Shown here: positions 1 to 7,830 of the stretch, one piece after another
Position numbering within the stretch: position 1 is the stretch's first letter
How the letters are laid out: each line of letters begins with the position of its first letter
Origin: Chlorobiaceae bacterium
Lineage (GTDB): Bacteria > Bacteroidota > Chlorobiia > Chlorobiales > Chlorobiaceae
NCBI GenBank assembly: GCA_013334975.1
Contig: JAAXWL010000015.1
Location: forward strand, 1 to 37,381
Direction of reading: 5' to 3'
DNA length: 37,381 nt
Notes under the pieces: generated by a model
Told to the model about the DNA's origin: nothing
The model's input: only the letters and a program-made list of their open reading frames with translations
Databases searched by the model: none
Made by a program: the position numbers and the translations under genes

Positions 1-338
1 TTGTAGCGTTCCTGATCCTCTGTTTTGGTTTTCTGGGTCAGAATGTGTGCCGCTGTAATCCACCCGAAGGCGTTGTCCGAAGCCAGCAGCTCATCGAGCT
101 TCTCTTCGTAATCAGTCAGTTTGGCAATCGGGAAATCCAGCGTATGGCGGCATCCGAGCACCAAAAAACCATAAGAGGTCGGTTTCCAGTTCTTGTGTTC
201 ATGGTCGAGTATAGCCAGACTTGCTATCGGTCGATCGTATCGGTCGAAAATCCGATAGTTTTACACAAACATCCGTTTGGCAAACTCAGTTGGCTTTGTG
301 CTCTGCACTTCAACGTGGATATTTTTCAAGCTTTCATC
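1..338 (-). pseudogene. Rpn-family / PD-(D/E)XK nuclease-transposase remnant, cut by window edge
   Basis: Reading the minus strand gives a continuous frame with motifs HVEVQST, NYRIFDRYDRPIASLAIL, YGFLVLGCRH and LTDYEEKLDELLASDNAFG. I recognise these as the recombination-promoting nuclease/putative transposase (PD-(D/E)XK) family common in Chlorobi and cyanobacteria. The conserved 'MFVYNYRIFDR' segment here reads MFV-stop-NYRIFDR: a TAA codon (TTA at 261-263 on the plus strand) sits where the family usually has Tyr. The similarity fades upstream of about position 338, so the N-terminal part is also missing or frameshifted. The 3' end lies outside the window. No start codon lies in the open stretch, which is why the ORF track misses it. 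The plus-strand ORFs at 45 and 221 are shadows. The family identification is from memory of the motif pattern. Confidence 0.72.
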
Positions 339-494
339 GCTGGAAAGTTGGTTCTGATGCTTCGGGAATTTTCGTATTTTTCCCGATAAGTGTCACAAGC
401 ATAGGTTAGCTTACTTGTTCCTTGTACATGGAAGATGCCAGGCAGGGTACGGCGATCCACGGGTTTCCATCCACATCCACCATAAATCAACATC

Positions 495-1829
495 ATGCAA
501 TCACTGGAAAGCTTTTTGACTCAAATTGCCGATATCGTCTGGGGTATCCCTCTTCTGGTGGCGCTGTTCGGAACGCATCTGTTCCTTACCTTCAGACTCG
601 GCATCATCCAGAAGCACTTGCCTCATGCCATTCGTATCTCGTTTACCCGTTCGCATGAGGGAACGGGGGAGATCAGCCATTTCGGGGCGCTGGTGACGGC
701 GCTGGCAGCGACCATCGGCACGGGCAATATTGTTGGTGTGGCTACGGCGGTGGCGGCCGGAGGGCCAGGCGCGGTACTCTGGATGTGGTTTACTGGCGTG
801 TTCGGCATTGCCACCAAGTATGGTGAGGCGCTGTTGTCGGTCAAGTACCGCACGGTGAACGATGATGGTACGGTTTCGGGTGGCCCGATGTATGTGATCG
901 AAAAGGCGCTTGGCCAGAAGTGGCTGGCCGTGCTCTTTGCCGTGTTTACAGCAGTCGCGGCCTTCGGAATCGGCAACATGGTCCAGGCCAATTCGATAGC
1001 CACGATGTTGCAGTCTAACCTGCATGTATCGCCGTGGATCAGTGGCGCCTTGATGACGGTGTTTACGGCGGTGGTCATCATCGGGGGGATCAAGTCGATC
1101 GCAAAAGTGTGCGAGTATCTGGTGCCCTTCATGGCGATCTTTTATCTGATCGGCTGCGCGGTATTGCTTTTTCTCGGGCGGGAGACGCTCGGCGAGACGA
1201 TCCAGCTTATTGTTTCATCCGCCTTCACCGGTCAGGCGGCCCTTGGCGGTTTTGCGGGCGCAGGCATGAAAGAGGCGATCCGGTTTGGTATAGCCCGTGG
1301 TCTTTTTTCGAACGAATCGGGTCTGGGCAGCGCCCCGATTGTGGCGGCTGCGGCGCAGACCGATGAGCCGGTTCGACAGGCGCTGATCTCCTCGACCGGT
1401 ACTTTCTGGGATACGGTGGTTGTGTGCGCGGCAACCGGCATCGTTGTGGTCAACTCCGGAGCGTGGTCTACCGGCCTCAAAGGGGCGGAACTCACCAGTG
1501 CCGCTTTCGCCAAGGTACCCTTAATTGGCCCTGCCGTGCTGACCTTTGGCTTGCTTACCTTCGTTTTTTCAACCATTCTCGGCTGGTCATACTACGGCGA
1601 GAAGGCGATGGAGTACCTGTTCGGCAAGCGATCGATTATGCCCTACCGCTGGGCCTGGGTTGTGGCCGTCATGGTGGGTTCGGTGGCTTCGCTGCATGTG
1701 GTCTGGACCTTTGCCGACATAGCAAATGCCCTGATGGCGCTTCCGAACCTGGTCGCTCTGCTGGTGCTGACCCCGGTTATCGCCAGCGAGACTAAGAAAT
1801 ATTTTTCAAAGCGGGAGCAAGAGGGTTAA
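495..1829 (+). CDS. sodium:alanine/glycine symporter (AGCS family)
   Basis: A 444-aa integral membrane transporter of the alanine-or-glycine:cation symporter family, expected to import small neutral amino acids with Na+ across the inner membrane. The family signature lies in the N-terminal third: HFGALVTALAATIGTGNIVGVATAVAAGGPGA (residues about 62-93), followed by FGIATKYGEALLSVKYR and GGPMYVIE. A second conserved block, FSNESGLGSAPIVAAAA, is in the middle. About ten hydrophobic segments are visible. The length matches the family. The start ATG gives a normal N-terminus, but no Shine-Dalgarno sequence stands out before it. The gene stands alone: the next gene is 224 nt downstream and a weak terminator-like hairpin follows. 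The substrate cannot be told from sequence. Confidence 0.93.
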   Translation: MQSLESFLTQIADIVWGIPLLVALFGTHLFLTFRLGIIQKHLPHAIRISFTRSHEGTGEISHFGALVTALAATIGTGNIVGVATAVAAGGPGAVLWMWFTGVFGIATKYGEALLSVKYRTVNDDGTVSGGPMYVIEKALGQKWLAVLFAVFTAVAAFGIGNMVQANSIATMLQSNLHVSPWISGALMTVFTAVVIIGGIKSIAKVCEYLVPFMAIFYLIGCAVLLFLGRETLGETIQLIVSSAFTGQAALGGFAGAGMKEAIRFGIARGLFSNESGLGSAPIVAAAAQTDEPVRQALISSTGTFWDTVVVCAATGIVVVNSGAWSTGLKGAELTSAAFAKVPLIGPAVLTFGLLTFVFSTILGWSYYGEKAMEYLFGKRSIMPYRWAWVVAVMVGSVASLHVVWTFADIANALMALPNLVALLVLTPVIASETKKYFSKREQEG

Positions 1830-1857
1830 AGGCAGTGGCAGCAGGGTTAAGAGCGGC

Positions 1858-1875
1858 AAACCGTCTGGTTTTTTT
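1858..1875 (+). terminator. weak candidate rho-independent terminator after the AGCS gene
   Basis: A short stem AAACC/GGTTT with loop GTCT is followed by a run of T (seven T in a row including the stem end). The stem is only 5 bp and AT-rich at its base, so function is uncertain. Confidence 0.3.
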
Positions 1876-1949
1876 CCCGACCATTAAGTCCTGTATGTTA
1901 TCTTCTGATCTTTTCGTCCCTTTCCTCTCTTAAGCTTGATCTATTCCTT

Positions 1950-1970
1950 GTGATTAACAATTGTTATCAC
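1950..1970. promoter_or_regulatory. palindrome upstream of ppa, possible operator
   Basis: TAACAATTGTTA at 1955-1966 is a perfect 12-bp palindrome. It is flanked by GTGA on the left and TCAC on the right, offset by one base. It lies about 85 nt before the ppa start in a 224-nt AT-rich gap. Whether a regulator binds it is inference. Confidence 0.3.
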
Positions 1971-2053
1971 GTATTTTTCTGGCAGGTTTGAAAAAAAATT
2001 CTATTTTGGCTCACCTTTTCAATTAACCATTACAGATCAAAAGACAGGCAACC

Positions 2054-2587
2054 ATGAATTTCAATCCGTGGCATCACGTCGAGATCGGGGATGACTGCCC
2101 GAATGTTGTGCATGCGATCATCGAGATTTCCAAAGACAGCAAGACCAAGTACGAACTGGACAAGAAAACCGGTATGCTCAGGCTTGACCGGGTGCTTTTT
2201 TCCTCTCTCCTTTATCCCGAGAACTATGGCTTCATTCCCAAAACTCTCGGTGAAGACCATGACCCTCTCGATATCGTCGTGATTTCCCAGTGCTCTATTG
2301 TGCCGATGTGCGTGGTGCGGGCAAGGGTGATCGGCGTCATGCGCATGATCGATCATGGCGAAGGTGACGACAAGATCATCGCTGTTGCCGAGGATGACAT
2401 GAGCGTCAGCGGCATCCAGGATATTCACGATCTCGGTAAGCATTTCAAGATGGAGCTTCAACACTTCTTCGAAGAGTACAAGGCGCTTGAGCAGAAGACT
2501 GTACTGGTCGAGGATTTCATGGATGCCGCAACGGCAAAAGAGATTGTGCTCGAATCGATCAGCAGGTATCAGGGAGTTTACGCCTGA
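2054..2587 (+). CDS. ppa: inorganic pyrophosphatase (family I, soluble)
   Basis: A 177-aa cytosolic enzyme hydrolysing pyrophosphate to two phosphates, pulling biosynthetic reactions forward. Family I motifs are clear: [16 protein letters not shown] with the conserved Lys/Glu/Arg positions, [11 protein letters not shown], and the metal-binding stretch [12 protein letters not shown] (the usual form is D-G-D-P-L-D, here D-H-D-P-L-D with the Asp residues kept). Length agrees with bacterial family I enzymes (about 175 aa). The start ATG follows 'gacaggcaacc', which has only a weak AGG for ribosome binding. The gene is monocistronic in appearance, with 586 nt of non-coding DNA downstream. Confidence 0.95.
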   Translation: MNFNPWHHVEIGDDCPNVVHAIIEISKDSKTKYELDKKTGMLRLDRVLFSSLLYPENYGFIPKTLGEDHDPLDIVVISQCSIVPMCVVRARVIGVMRMIDHGEGDDKIIAVAEDDMSVSGIQDIHDLGKHFKMELQHFFEEYKALEQKTVLVEDFMDAATAKEIVLESISRYQGVYA

Positions 2588-3173
2588 TTTCGTTTGCGAA
2601 GCTGCTGCGATACGGGGATTCACAGGGACGGCCTGAATGAAAAGGTTTCAGGCCGAGCTCTGACAATCGACACCTCTCGGGTTCAGCTGAACCAGTATTC
2701 AGTGACTTTTCCATGTTGGACAGGAGCCTCTTATTGTACAGAATGGCTAAGGTATGGGTATTTTTTCCAGAAGCACCGTGCCTCACTGCTGAGCCTCTGA
2801 TGGAGTGTCTGTAATGTTGAAAAGAAAAAGTACCTGGCTGAGGTTACGGTATTCTGGCGGCCAGATGATTACGGCACAAGTGTGTTGCCAGTTTTGATTC
2901 AAGCTCCTCTAAAGGATTTATTCAAAAGACATTAATAACATTTCGCCGTTCAGGGGTGATGTATCCTTTTTTGACGTAACCGGTACCACGCCATAACGTC
3001 ATGTGTTTTTTATGGTTTTGTGGATGAAATGTTGATAACTTGTTGAATGGTGTGGATTCATCCAGATACTTCGGGTCTTTGGTACGGTTGAATCGATGAA
3101 GTGACAGAAATGTGATATATTGATTAATGAATGACTGTTCGTTTGCTTTTTTTCCGGAAAACTCACAATCCTC
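2588..3173. other. 586-nt non-coding stretch with one hairpin
   Basis: No ORF here has convincing protein character; those in the track (2594, 2559, 2922, 2999) show no recognisable motif and overlap a real gene or each other. The one clear structure is an inverted repeat GGCCTGAA (2630-2637) / TTCAGGCC (2647-2654), 43 nt after the ppa stop. It has no T-run and is therefore a poor terminator. The right half is AT-rich and probably carries the promoter of the phosphatase gene at 3174, but I cannot assign hexamers confidently. Confidence 0.5.
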
Positions 3174-3692
3174 ATGATACTTCTCTCTCCGCAGGAACTG
3201 AAATCGAGGGCATCGCGAATCAGGCTCGTCCTTTCTGACAATGACGGGGTCTTCACCGATAATGGTGTTTACTATTCTGAAAGAGGTGAGGAGTTCAAGC
3301 GGTTTTCCATCCGTGATGGCATGGGCGTTGAACGGCTTCGGGCCCATGGTCTTGAAACCGGTATCATTACCGGCGAGGTTTCGCCAAGTCTTGTGAAAAG
3401 AGCGCAGAAACTTCATATCGAGAGCTTGTACCTCGGAGCAGGAGACAAGCTTTCCAGGCTTCAGGATGTAATGCGCGATACCGGGGTTGACGTGCCGGAG
3501 ATTGCTTATATCGGTGACGACGTCAACGATCTTGGTATCATGAACGCCATTGCACCTTCCGGTCTTGTGGCCTGCCCCGGTGACGCAATGCATTTCGTTG
3601 AGCGCAGCGTTCACTATCGATGCAGTGCATTTGGGGGCCACGGGGCTTTCAGGGAATTTGCCGAATGGCTGATCGCTTTGCGGCCTTCGTAA
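3174..3692 (+). CDS. KdsC-like HAD phosphatase (C0-capped; nonulosonate or KDO phosphate phosphatase)
   Basis: A 172-aa haloacid-dehalogenase-superfamily phosphatase of the KdsC subgroup, which forms tetramers and lacks a cap domain. Motif I is LSDNDGVFTDNG (nucleophile Asp, acid Asp two residues on), then FSIRDGMGVERLR, motif II/III region GIITGEVSPSLVKRAQKL, and motif IV YIGDDVNDLGIM with the Mg2+-binding Asp pair. Length fits the family (160-185 aa). KdsC removes phosphate from KDO 8-phosphate; close relatives act on sialic-acid 9-phosphates or are fused to NeuA. The neighbouring NeuB-type synthase, 96 nt downstream on the same strand, favours a nonulosonate substrate, but KDO 8-phosphate remains possible. 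The minus-strand ORFs overlapping it are shadows. Confidence 0.85.
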   Translation: MILLSPQELKSRASRIRLVLSDNDGVFTDNGVYYSERGEEFKRFSIRDGMGVERLRAHGLETGIITGEVSPSLVKRAQKLHIESLYLGAGDKLSRLQDVMRDTGVDVPEIAYIGDDVNDLGIMNAIAPSGLVACPGDAMHFVERSVHYRCSAFGGHGAFREFAEWLIALRPS

Positions 3693-3788
3693 GCAGTTCC
3701 ATGAGAACGCCGGTGAACTATTTTCCATTATTTACATTAACCAGGAAGTATGCTGTGCATGCTTTACACTATTTGATCGGATATTTTT

Positions 3789-4658
3789 ATGGCTGAAGTC
3801 AAAATCGGAAATACCATGGTCGGGGATGGCCATCTGGTTTATGTCATCGCAGAGATAGGTATCAATCATAACGGTTCTCTGGAAGTGGCAAAAAAACTGA
3901 TCGAGGGTGCTGCCCTGGCTGGTTGCGATGCCGTCAAATTTCAGAAACGGACTCCGGAGCTGTGTGTCCCCATGGATCAGCGACTCATCGAACGCGAAAC
4001 ACCATGGGGACGAATGACCTATATGGATTATCGTTACAAGGTTGAGTTCAGTTTCGACGACTATACCGAAATCGATGCATACTGTCGAGAGAAAGGGATC
4101 GCCTGGTTCGCCTCGTGCTGGGATGAAGAGGCGGTTGATTTCATGGAGCAGTTCAATCCCCCTTGTTATAAAGCAGCATCGGCATCGTTGACCGATCTCG
4201 CTTTACTGAAAAAAACCAAAGCTACCGGTCGTCCGCTCATCATTTCGACGGGCATGTCAACCATGGAGGAGATCGACCTGGCTGTTTCGGAACTGGGAAG
4301 AGACCAACTCCTGATTGCCCACACCAACTCCACCTATCCCTGTCCGGTTGAAGAGTTGAACCTCAGGATGATCGGCACCCTGAAGCAGCGCTATCCCGAC
4401 AATCCCATCGGCTATTCGGGCCACGAAGTGGGGTTGGCTACGACCTGGGCGGCGGTGGTGCTCGGCGCCGTTTTTGTCGAACGGCATGTGACGCTCGACC
4501 GGGCAATGTGGGGCTCCGACCAGGCTGCTTCGGTGGAAATTTCCGGTATGTCGAGGCTGGTATCCAACATCAGGGACATCGAAAAATCGCTTGGTGACGG
4601 CGTCAAGCGGGTCTACGCAGGAGAGGCCGCCGCGAGGAAGAAACTCCGGAGAGTCTGA
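3789..4658 (+). CDS. neuB: NeuB-type N-acetylneuraminate (nonulosonate) synthase, short form without SAF domain
   Basis: A 289-aa TIM-barrel enzyme condensing phosphoenolpyruvate with an N-acetylated amino sugar (or its 6-phosphate) to make a sialic-acid-like sugar. Diagnostic motifs: VIAEIGINHNGSLEVAKKLI (residues about 17-36), GCDAVKFQKRTPE, FASCWDEEAVDF, YKAASASLTDL, IISTGMST and IGYSGHEVGL, with the metal-binding and PEP-binding residues in place. Canonical NeuB is about 340-350 aa with a C-terminal antifreeze-like SAF domain that closes the partner active site. This protein stops shortly after the barrel (DIEKSLGDG...KKLRRV), so that domain is absent. Other NulO genes (NeuC, NeuA) are not in the window. 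Probably cotranscribed with the upstream phosphatase; products would feed cell-surface glycans. Confidence 0.88.
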   Translation: MAEVKIGNTMVGDGHLVYVIAEIGINHNGSLEVAKKLIEGAALAGCDAVKFQKRTPELCVPMDQRLIERETPWGRMTYMDYRYKVEFSFDDYTEIDAYCREKGIAWFASCWDEEAVDFMEQFNPPCYKAASASLTDLALLKKTKATGRPLIISTGMSTMEEIDLAVSELGRDQLLIAHTNSTYPCPVEELNLRMIGTLKQRYPDNPIGYSGHEVGLATTWAAVVLGAVFVERHVTLDRAMWGSDQAASVEISGMSRLVSNIRDIEKSLGDGVKRVYAGEAAARKKLRRV

Positions 4659-4781
4659 ACCTGTCGTGAAGGCAGGCTGCTTGTTTTTACCTCTCGCGTG
4701 GTGTTCGCTCAACGCTGAATTGACATATTGAAGCCTTTCATGTCTTCTACGACTTTGAGGGCTTGCTGACCGGCAGCTTCT

Positions 4782-4820
4782 CTGAAAGTGACGAACTTTA
4801 GTGCCGTTCGTCACTTTCAG
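4782..4820. promoter_or_regulatory. 15-bp perfect inverted repeat with 9-nt spacer upstream of htpG
   Basis: CTGAAAGTGACGAAC (4782-4796) and GTTCGTCACTTTCAG (4806-4820) are exact reverse complements separated by 9 nt. It begins about 120 nt after neuB ends and stops 108 nt before the chosen htpG start. No T-run follows, so it is not a standard terminator. The 9-nt spacing resembles the CIRCE/HrcA operator, but the arm sequence is not CIRCE. It could be an operator, a 5'-UTR hairpin, or a mobile palindrome. Confidence 0.6.
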
Positions 4821-4928
4821 CGAGATCGCTTGCGATATTTGGTTTTCACCCTTAAATTTCCCCCGAAAAATCTTCTGTTCGCCAACAATGCAAACTTTAT
4901 CCGGCAGGCGCCCGGAACAATCCAAACG

Positions 4929-6818
4929 ATGACTGCAATGATTGAAAACAATCCTTCTTCAGTGAAACAATTTGAATACAAGGCCGAAATGAAACAGCTT
5001 CTGGACCTCATCGTCCATTCGCTGTATACCCACCCCGAGATCTTTCTTCGTGAGCTGATCTCGAACGCTTCTGATGCCATCGGCAAGGTGCGTTTCAGGA
5101 TGCTCTCTTCCGATGAGAATATCGACAAATCTACTGAACTGAAAATCTCGATAAACGTCGATCCGGAAAAAAGCAGTTTCGTGATTGAGGATACCGGTAT
5201 CGGTATGAGCGAAGAGGAGCTGATCGCCAATCTGGGCACGGTTGCCAGGTCGGGGACACTCGGTTTCATGGAGTCTCTGAAGGAGCAGCAGGAGGGGCAG
5301 CGACTCGATGCCAGTTTGATTGGCCAGTTCGGCGTGGGCTTCTATTCAGTGTTCATGGTGACCGACGAAGTGACTGTCGAGACCCGGAGCGCGGAGAGCG
5401 GTTCGCAGGGATGGTGCTGGAAATCTTCAGGACAGGGTACCTATACGATCGAACCGATGGAACTGGCCTCGCGTGGTACCCGGATTTCGTTCACCCTTAA
5501 GGAGGAGTTCAAAGAGTTCGCCGAAGAGTACCGGCTTGAGCAGATTATAAAAAAATACTCCAATTTCGTTGATTACCCGATCTGGCTTGGCAATCGCCAG
5601 ATCAACAGCGTCAGCGCACTCTGGCAGCGCTCGAAAAGCGAGATGAAGGAGGAGGAGGTCAACGAGTTCTACAAGTTCGTTTCAAACGATTACAAGGAGC
5701 CGCTCGACTATCTGCACATCTCGGTCGAGGGGGCGGTCAGTTTCAAGGCGCTTCTGTTCATTCCATCGGAAGCTCCTGTGGATCTGCTCTACAATCAGAG
5801 TTCACTCGAAAAACGGGGCCCGCAACTCTATGTAAGGAAAGTGCTCATTCAGCACGAATGCCGTGATCTCTTGCCGGAGTACCTGCGATTCGTCAGTGGT
5901 GTCGTTGATACCGAGGATTTGCCGCTGAACGTTTCACGAGAGCTGGTTCAGTCCAGTCCGGTTATGGCCAAAATGCGCCAGATCCTCACCAGCAAGCTTC
6001 TTGGCTGGTTCGATACCCTTGCCAAAGAGCAGCCAGACAAGTTCCGCACCTTTTACAAGGCTTTCGGTACGATCATCAAGATCGGTCTGAACACCGATTA
6101 TACGAATCGCGACAAGCTGATCGATCTGTTGCGTTTTGAAACGACCAGGAGCGCCGAGGGTGAGTATGTGACCTTCCGGGAGTATGCGGATCGTATGGCC
6201 GAGGGACAGGGAGAGATCTATTTCCATACGGGTAACAGCCGAAGTCAGATGCTGGTGCATCCCAATCTCGAATATTTCAGAAAGCGCGATATCGAGGTGT
6301 TGCTGCTCTCCGATCCGGTCGATGTTTTTGTCATTCCCTCCATTTTCGAGTACGACAAAAAACCGCTCAAATCGATCGAGAAAGCAGAGATCGATACCAC
6401 CGATGTGGTGCCCGAAGGGGAGCGCCTGAGTGCCGAGCGCACCTCAGGTGTGATCGCGCTGTTCCGGGAGGTGCTTGGCGATCGTATTGCTGACGTGGTC
6501 GAGTCAAGGAGGCTTGTCAGTTCTCCGGTGACTCTGGTGAGCGACAAGGATGGCCTCGACAGCCAGATGGAGCGGGTCATGAAGATGATGCATCAGGAGG
6601 CACCACCTTCGAAGAAGATTCTTGAGGTCAATGCATCACACCCGATCATCAGGAACCTTGCCGGCAAACATGCCGTGGGTCTTACGGGCGATCCTGTCGT
6701 CAGGGCGGCGGTGGTGCAGCTTTTTGAAAGTGCCCTGCTTCTGGAAGGAGACCTCGATTCGGTTGCTGATTACGTTTCGAGAATGAATGAGCTGGTCGAG
6801 GCAGCCACAAGGCCCTGA
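4929..6818 (+). CDS. htpG: molecular chaperone HtpG (bacterial Hsp90)
   Basis: ATP-dependent dimeric cytosolic chaperone. From ATG 4929 the protein has 629 aa, a normal HtpG length. The track's longer ORF (4788) adds 47 residues of unrelated sequence read through the upstream hairpin, so I reject that start. GHKL ATPase motifs appear in order: [12 protein letters not shown] (N box), [11 protein letters not shown] (G1) and [13 protein letters not shown] (G2). The middle domain follows ([20 protein letters not shown]), then the C-terminal dimerisation domain. ATG 4938 is an alternative start; neither has a strong Shine-Dalgarno. The perfect inverted repeat at 4782-4820 is a candidate heat-shock control element. 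The gene appears monocistronic; a 14-bp stem-loop follows the stop. Confidence 0.96.
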   Translation: MTAMIENNPSSVKQFEYKAEMKQLLDLIVHSLYTHPEIFLRELISNASDAIGKVRFRMLSSDENIDKSTELKISINVDPEKSSFVIEDTGIGMSEEELIANLGTVARSGTLGFMESLKEQQEGQRLDASLIGQFGVGFYSVFMVTDEVTVETRSAESGSQGWCWKSSGQGTYTIEPMELASRGTRISFTLKEEFKEFAEEYRLEQIIKKYSNFVDYPIWLGNRQINSVSALWQRSKSEMKEEEVNEFYKFVSNDYKEPLDYLHISVEGAVSFKALLFIPSEAPVDLLYNQSSLEKRGPQLYVRKVLIQHECRDLLPEYLRFVSGVVDTEDLPLNVSRELVQSSPVMAKMRQILTSKLLGWFDTLAKEQPDKFRTFYKAFGTIIKIGLNTDYTNRDKLIDLLRFETTRSAEGEYVTFREYADRMAEGQGEIYFHTGNSRSQMLVHPNLEYFRKRDIEVLLLSDPVDVFVIPSIFEYDKKPLKSIEKAEIDTTDVVPEGERLSAERTSGVIALFREVLGDRIADVVESRRLVSSPVTLVSDKDGLDSQMERVMKMMHQEAPPSKKILEVNASHPIIRNLAGKHAVGLTGDPVVRAAVVQLFESALLLEGDLDSVADYVSRMNELVEAATRP

Positions 6819-6840
6819 GGGCGCCACTCGTTATTTTCCC

Positions 6841-6881
6841 TCTCCGGCCCGTTGTTCATGGTAACGGCAACGGGTCGGAGA
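6841..6881. other. 14-bp stem-loop between htpG and the MbfA-like gene
   Basis: TCTCCGGCCCGTTG (6841-6854) pairs with CAACGGGTCGGAGA (6868-6881), with one G-T pair and a 13-nt loop. On the plus strand it is followed by AAAAAAGG rather than T, so it is not a classical terminator, although it may stabilise the htpG mRNA 3' end. Confidence 0.5.
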
Positions 6882-6929
6882 AAAAAGGTCGTTACCTTCA
6901 TACGGCCAGTGCAGTAACCCATAACCATC

Positions 6930-7817
6930 ATGATGGCATCAGAGAAGACATTGTTCGATCCCGATATCCGGCAGCTTGTCGGATACCAGAAAAACGAGAT
7001 TACCGAGCACTACATCTACAAAAATCTTGCCAGGCGGGTCGATGGAGTGAAAAATCGCAGGATATTCGCCCAGATAGCCGAAGACGAGTTGCGCCATTAC
7101 CAGGTCTGGAAGAAACATACCGGACAGGATGTCAAGCCGGGCCGTATCAGGATAGCCCTTTATTCACTGATCAGTATGCTCTTCGGCTTTACTTTTGCCG
7201 TCAAGCTCATGGAGGGTGGCGAAAAGGCTGCGAAACGCGAATATGAAAGCGTGGCGGCGATGGGGGAAGAGATCGGCGGACTTGCCAGGGATGAGGAGGA
7301 GCATGAGCAGGCGTTACTGACCCTGCTCGATGAAGAGCGTCTGCAATATACCGGCTCAATTGTTCTTGGTCTCAACGACGCCCTGGTCGAGCTGACCGGT
7401 GCTCTGGCCGGTCTGACCTTTGCCCTGCAAAATTCCAGATTAGTGGCCCTGACGGCGATCATTACCGGTTTTGCTGCGGCGCTTTCGATGGCATCCTCCG
7501 AATATCTTTCCACCAAGGCTGAACCGGGGGTGAAAAACCCGATCAAGGCATCGTTCTATACGGGCGTCGCTTATATCGTGGCCGTGACCGTACTGATTGT
7601 TCCTTACCTCTTTTTGCAGGACATCTACCTCAGCCTCGCCTTTGCTTTTGTCGGAGCGTTCCTCCTGATCGCATTGTTCAACTTCTATGTTTCCGTAGCT
7701 CAGGGCGTGCCTTTCAGAAGCCGTTTTCTTGAAATGGCCGGGCTCATTGTCGTGGTCTCCGGAATCAGTTTCCTTGCTGGTCTCGCTATCCGCTACTTTT
7801 TCGGTATTACGGTGTAG
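6930..7817 (+). CDS. ferritin-like domain fused to VIT1/CCC1 transporter (MbfA-like)
   Basis: A 295-aa two-domain membrane protein. Residues about 1-140 form a rubrerythrin/ferritin-like helical domain with metal-ligand motifs [23 protein letters not shown] and [10 protein letters not shown]. Residues about 145-295 form a VIT1/CCC1 domain with the hallmark [16 protein letters not shown], the [11 protein letters not shown] amphipathic segment and three or four further membrane helices. Fusions of this architecture (membrane-bound ferritin A) are known as iron exporters that protect from peroxide and iron stress in Rhizobiales; the same role here is inference. Mn2+ is an alternative substrate. 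Start ATG 6930 is followed at once by a second ATG (6933); neither has a clear ribosome-binding site. It converges on the minus-strand gene 13 nt downstream, with no obvious terminator between. Confidence 0.87.
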   Translation: MMASEKTLFDPDIRQLVGYQKNEITEHYIYKNLARRVDGVKNRRIFAQIAEDELRHYQVWKKHTGQDVKPGRIRIALYSLISMLFGFTFAVKLMEGGEKAAKREYESVAAMGEEIGGLARDEEEHEQALLTLLDEERLQYTGSIVLGLNDALVELTGALAGLTFALQNSRLVALTAIITGFAAALSMASSEYLSTKAEPGVKNPIKASFYTGVAYIVAVTVLIVPYLFLQDIYLSLAFAFVGAFLLIALFNFYVSVAQGVPFRSRFLEMAGLIVVVSGISFLAGLAIRYFFGITV

Positions 7818-7830
7818 CTCCGTCAGACGT

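Noticed and set aside
2922-3728. 268-aa minus-strand ORF
   Set aside because: It overlaps the KdsC-like phosphatase, which has clear HAD motifs; the minus-strand product shows no recognisable motif.
4782-4820. CIRCE element
   Set aside because: Spacing fits but the arms do not match TTAGCACTC/GAGTGCTAA.
4788-4928. N-terminal 47 residues of the track's htpG ORF
   Set aside because: They read through the right arm of the inverted repeat and have no similarity to HtpG; ATG 4929 gives the normal 629-aa length.
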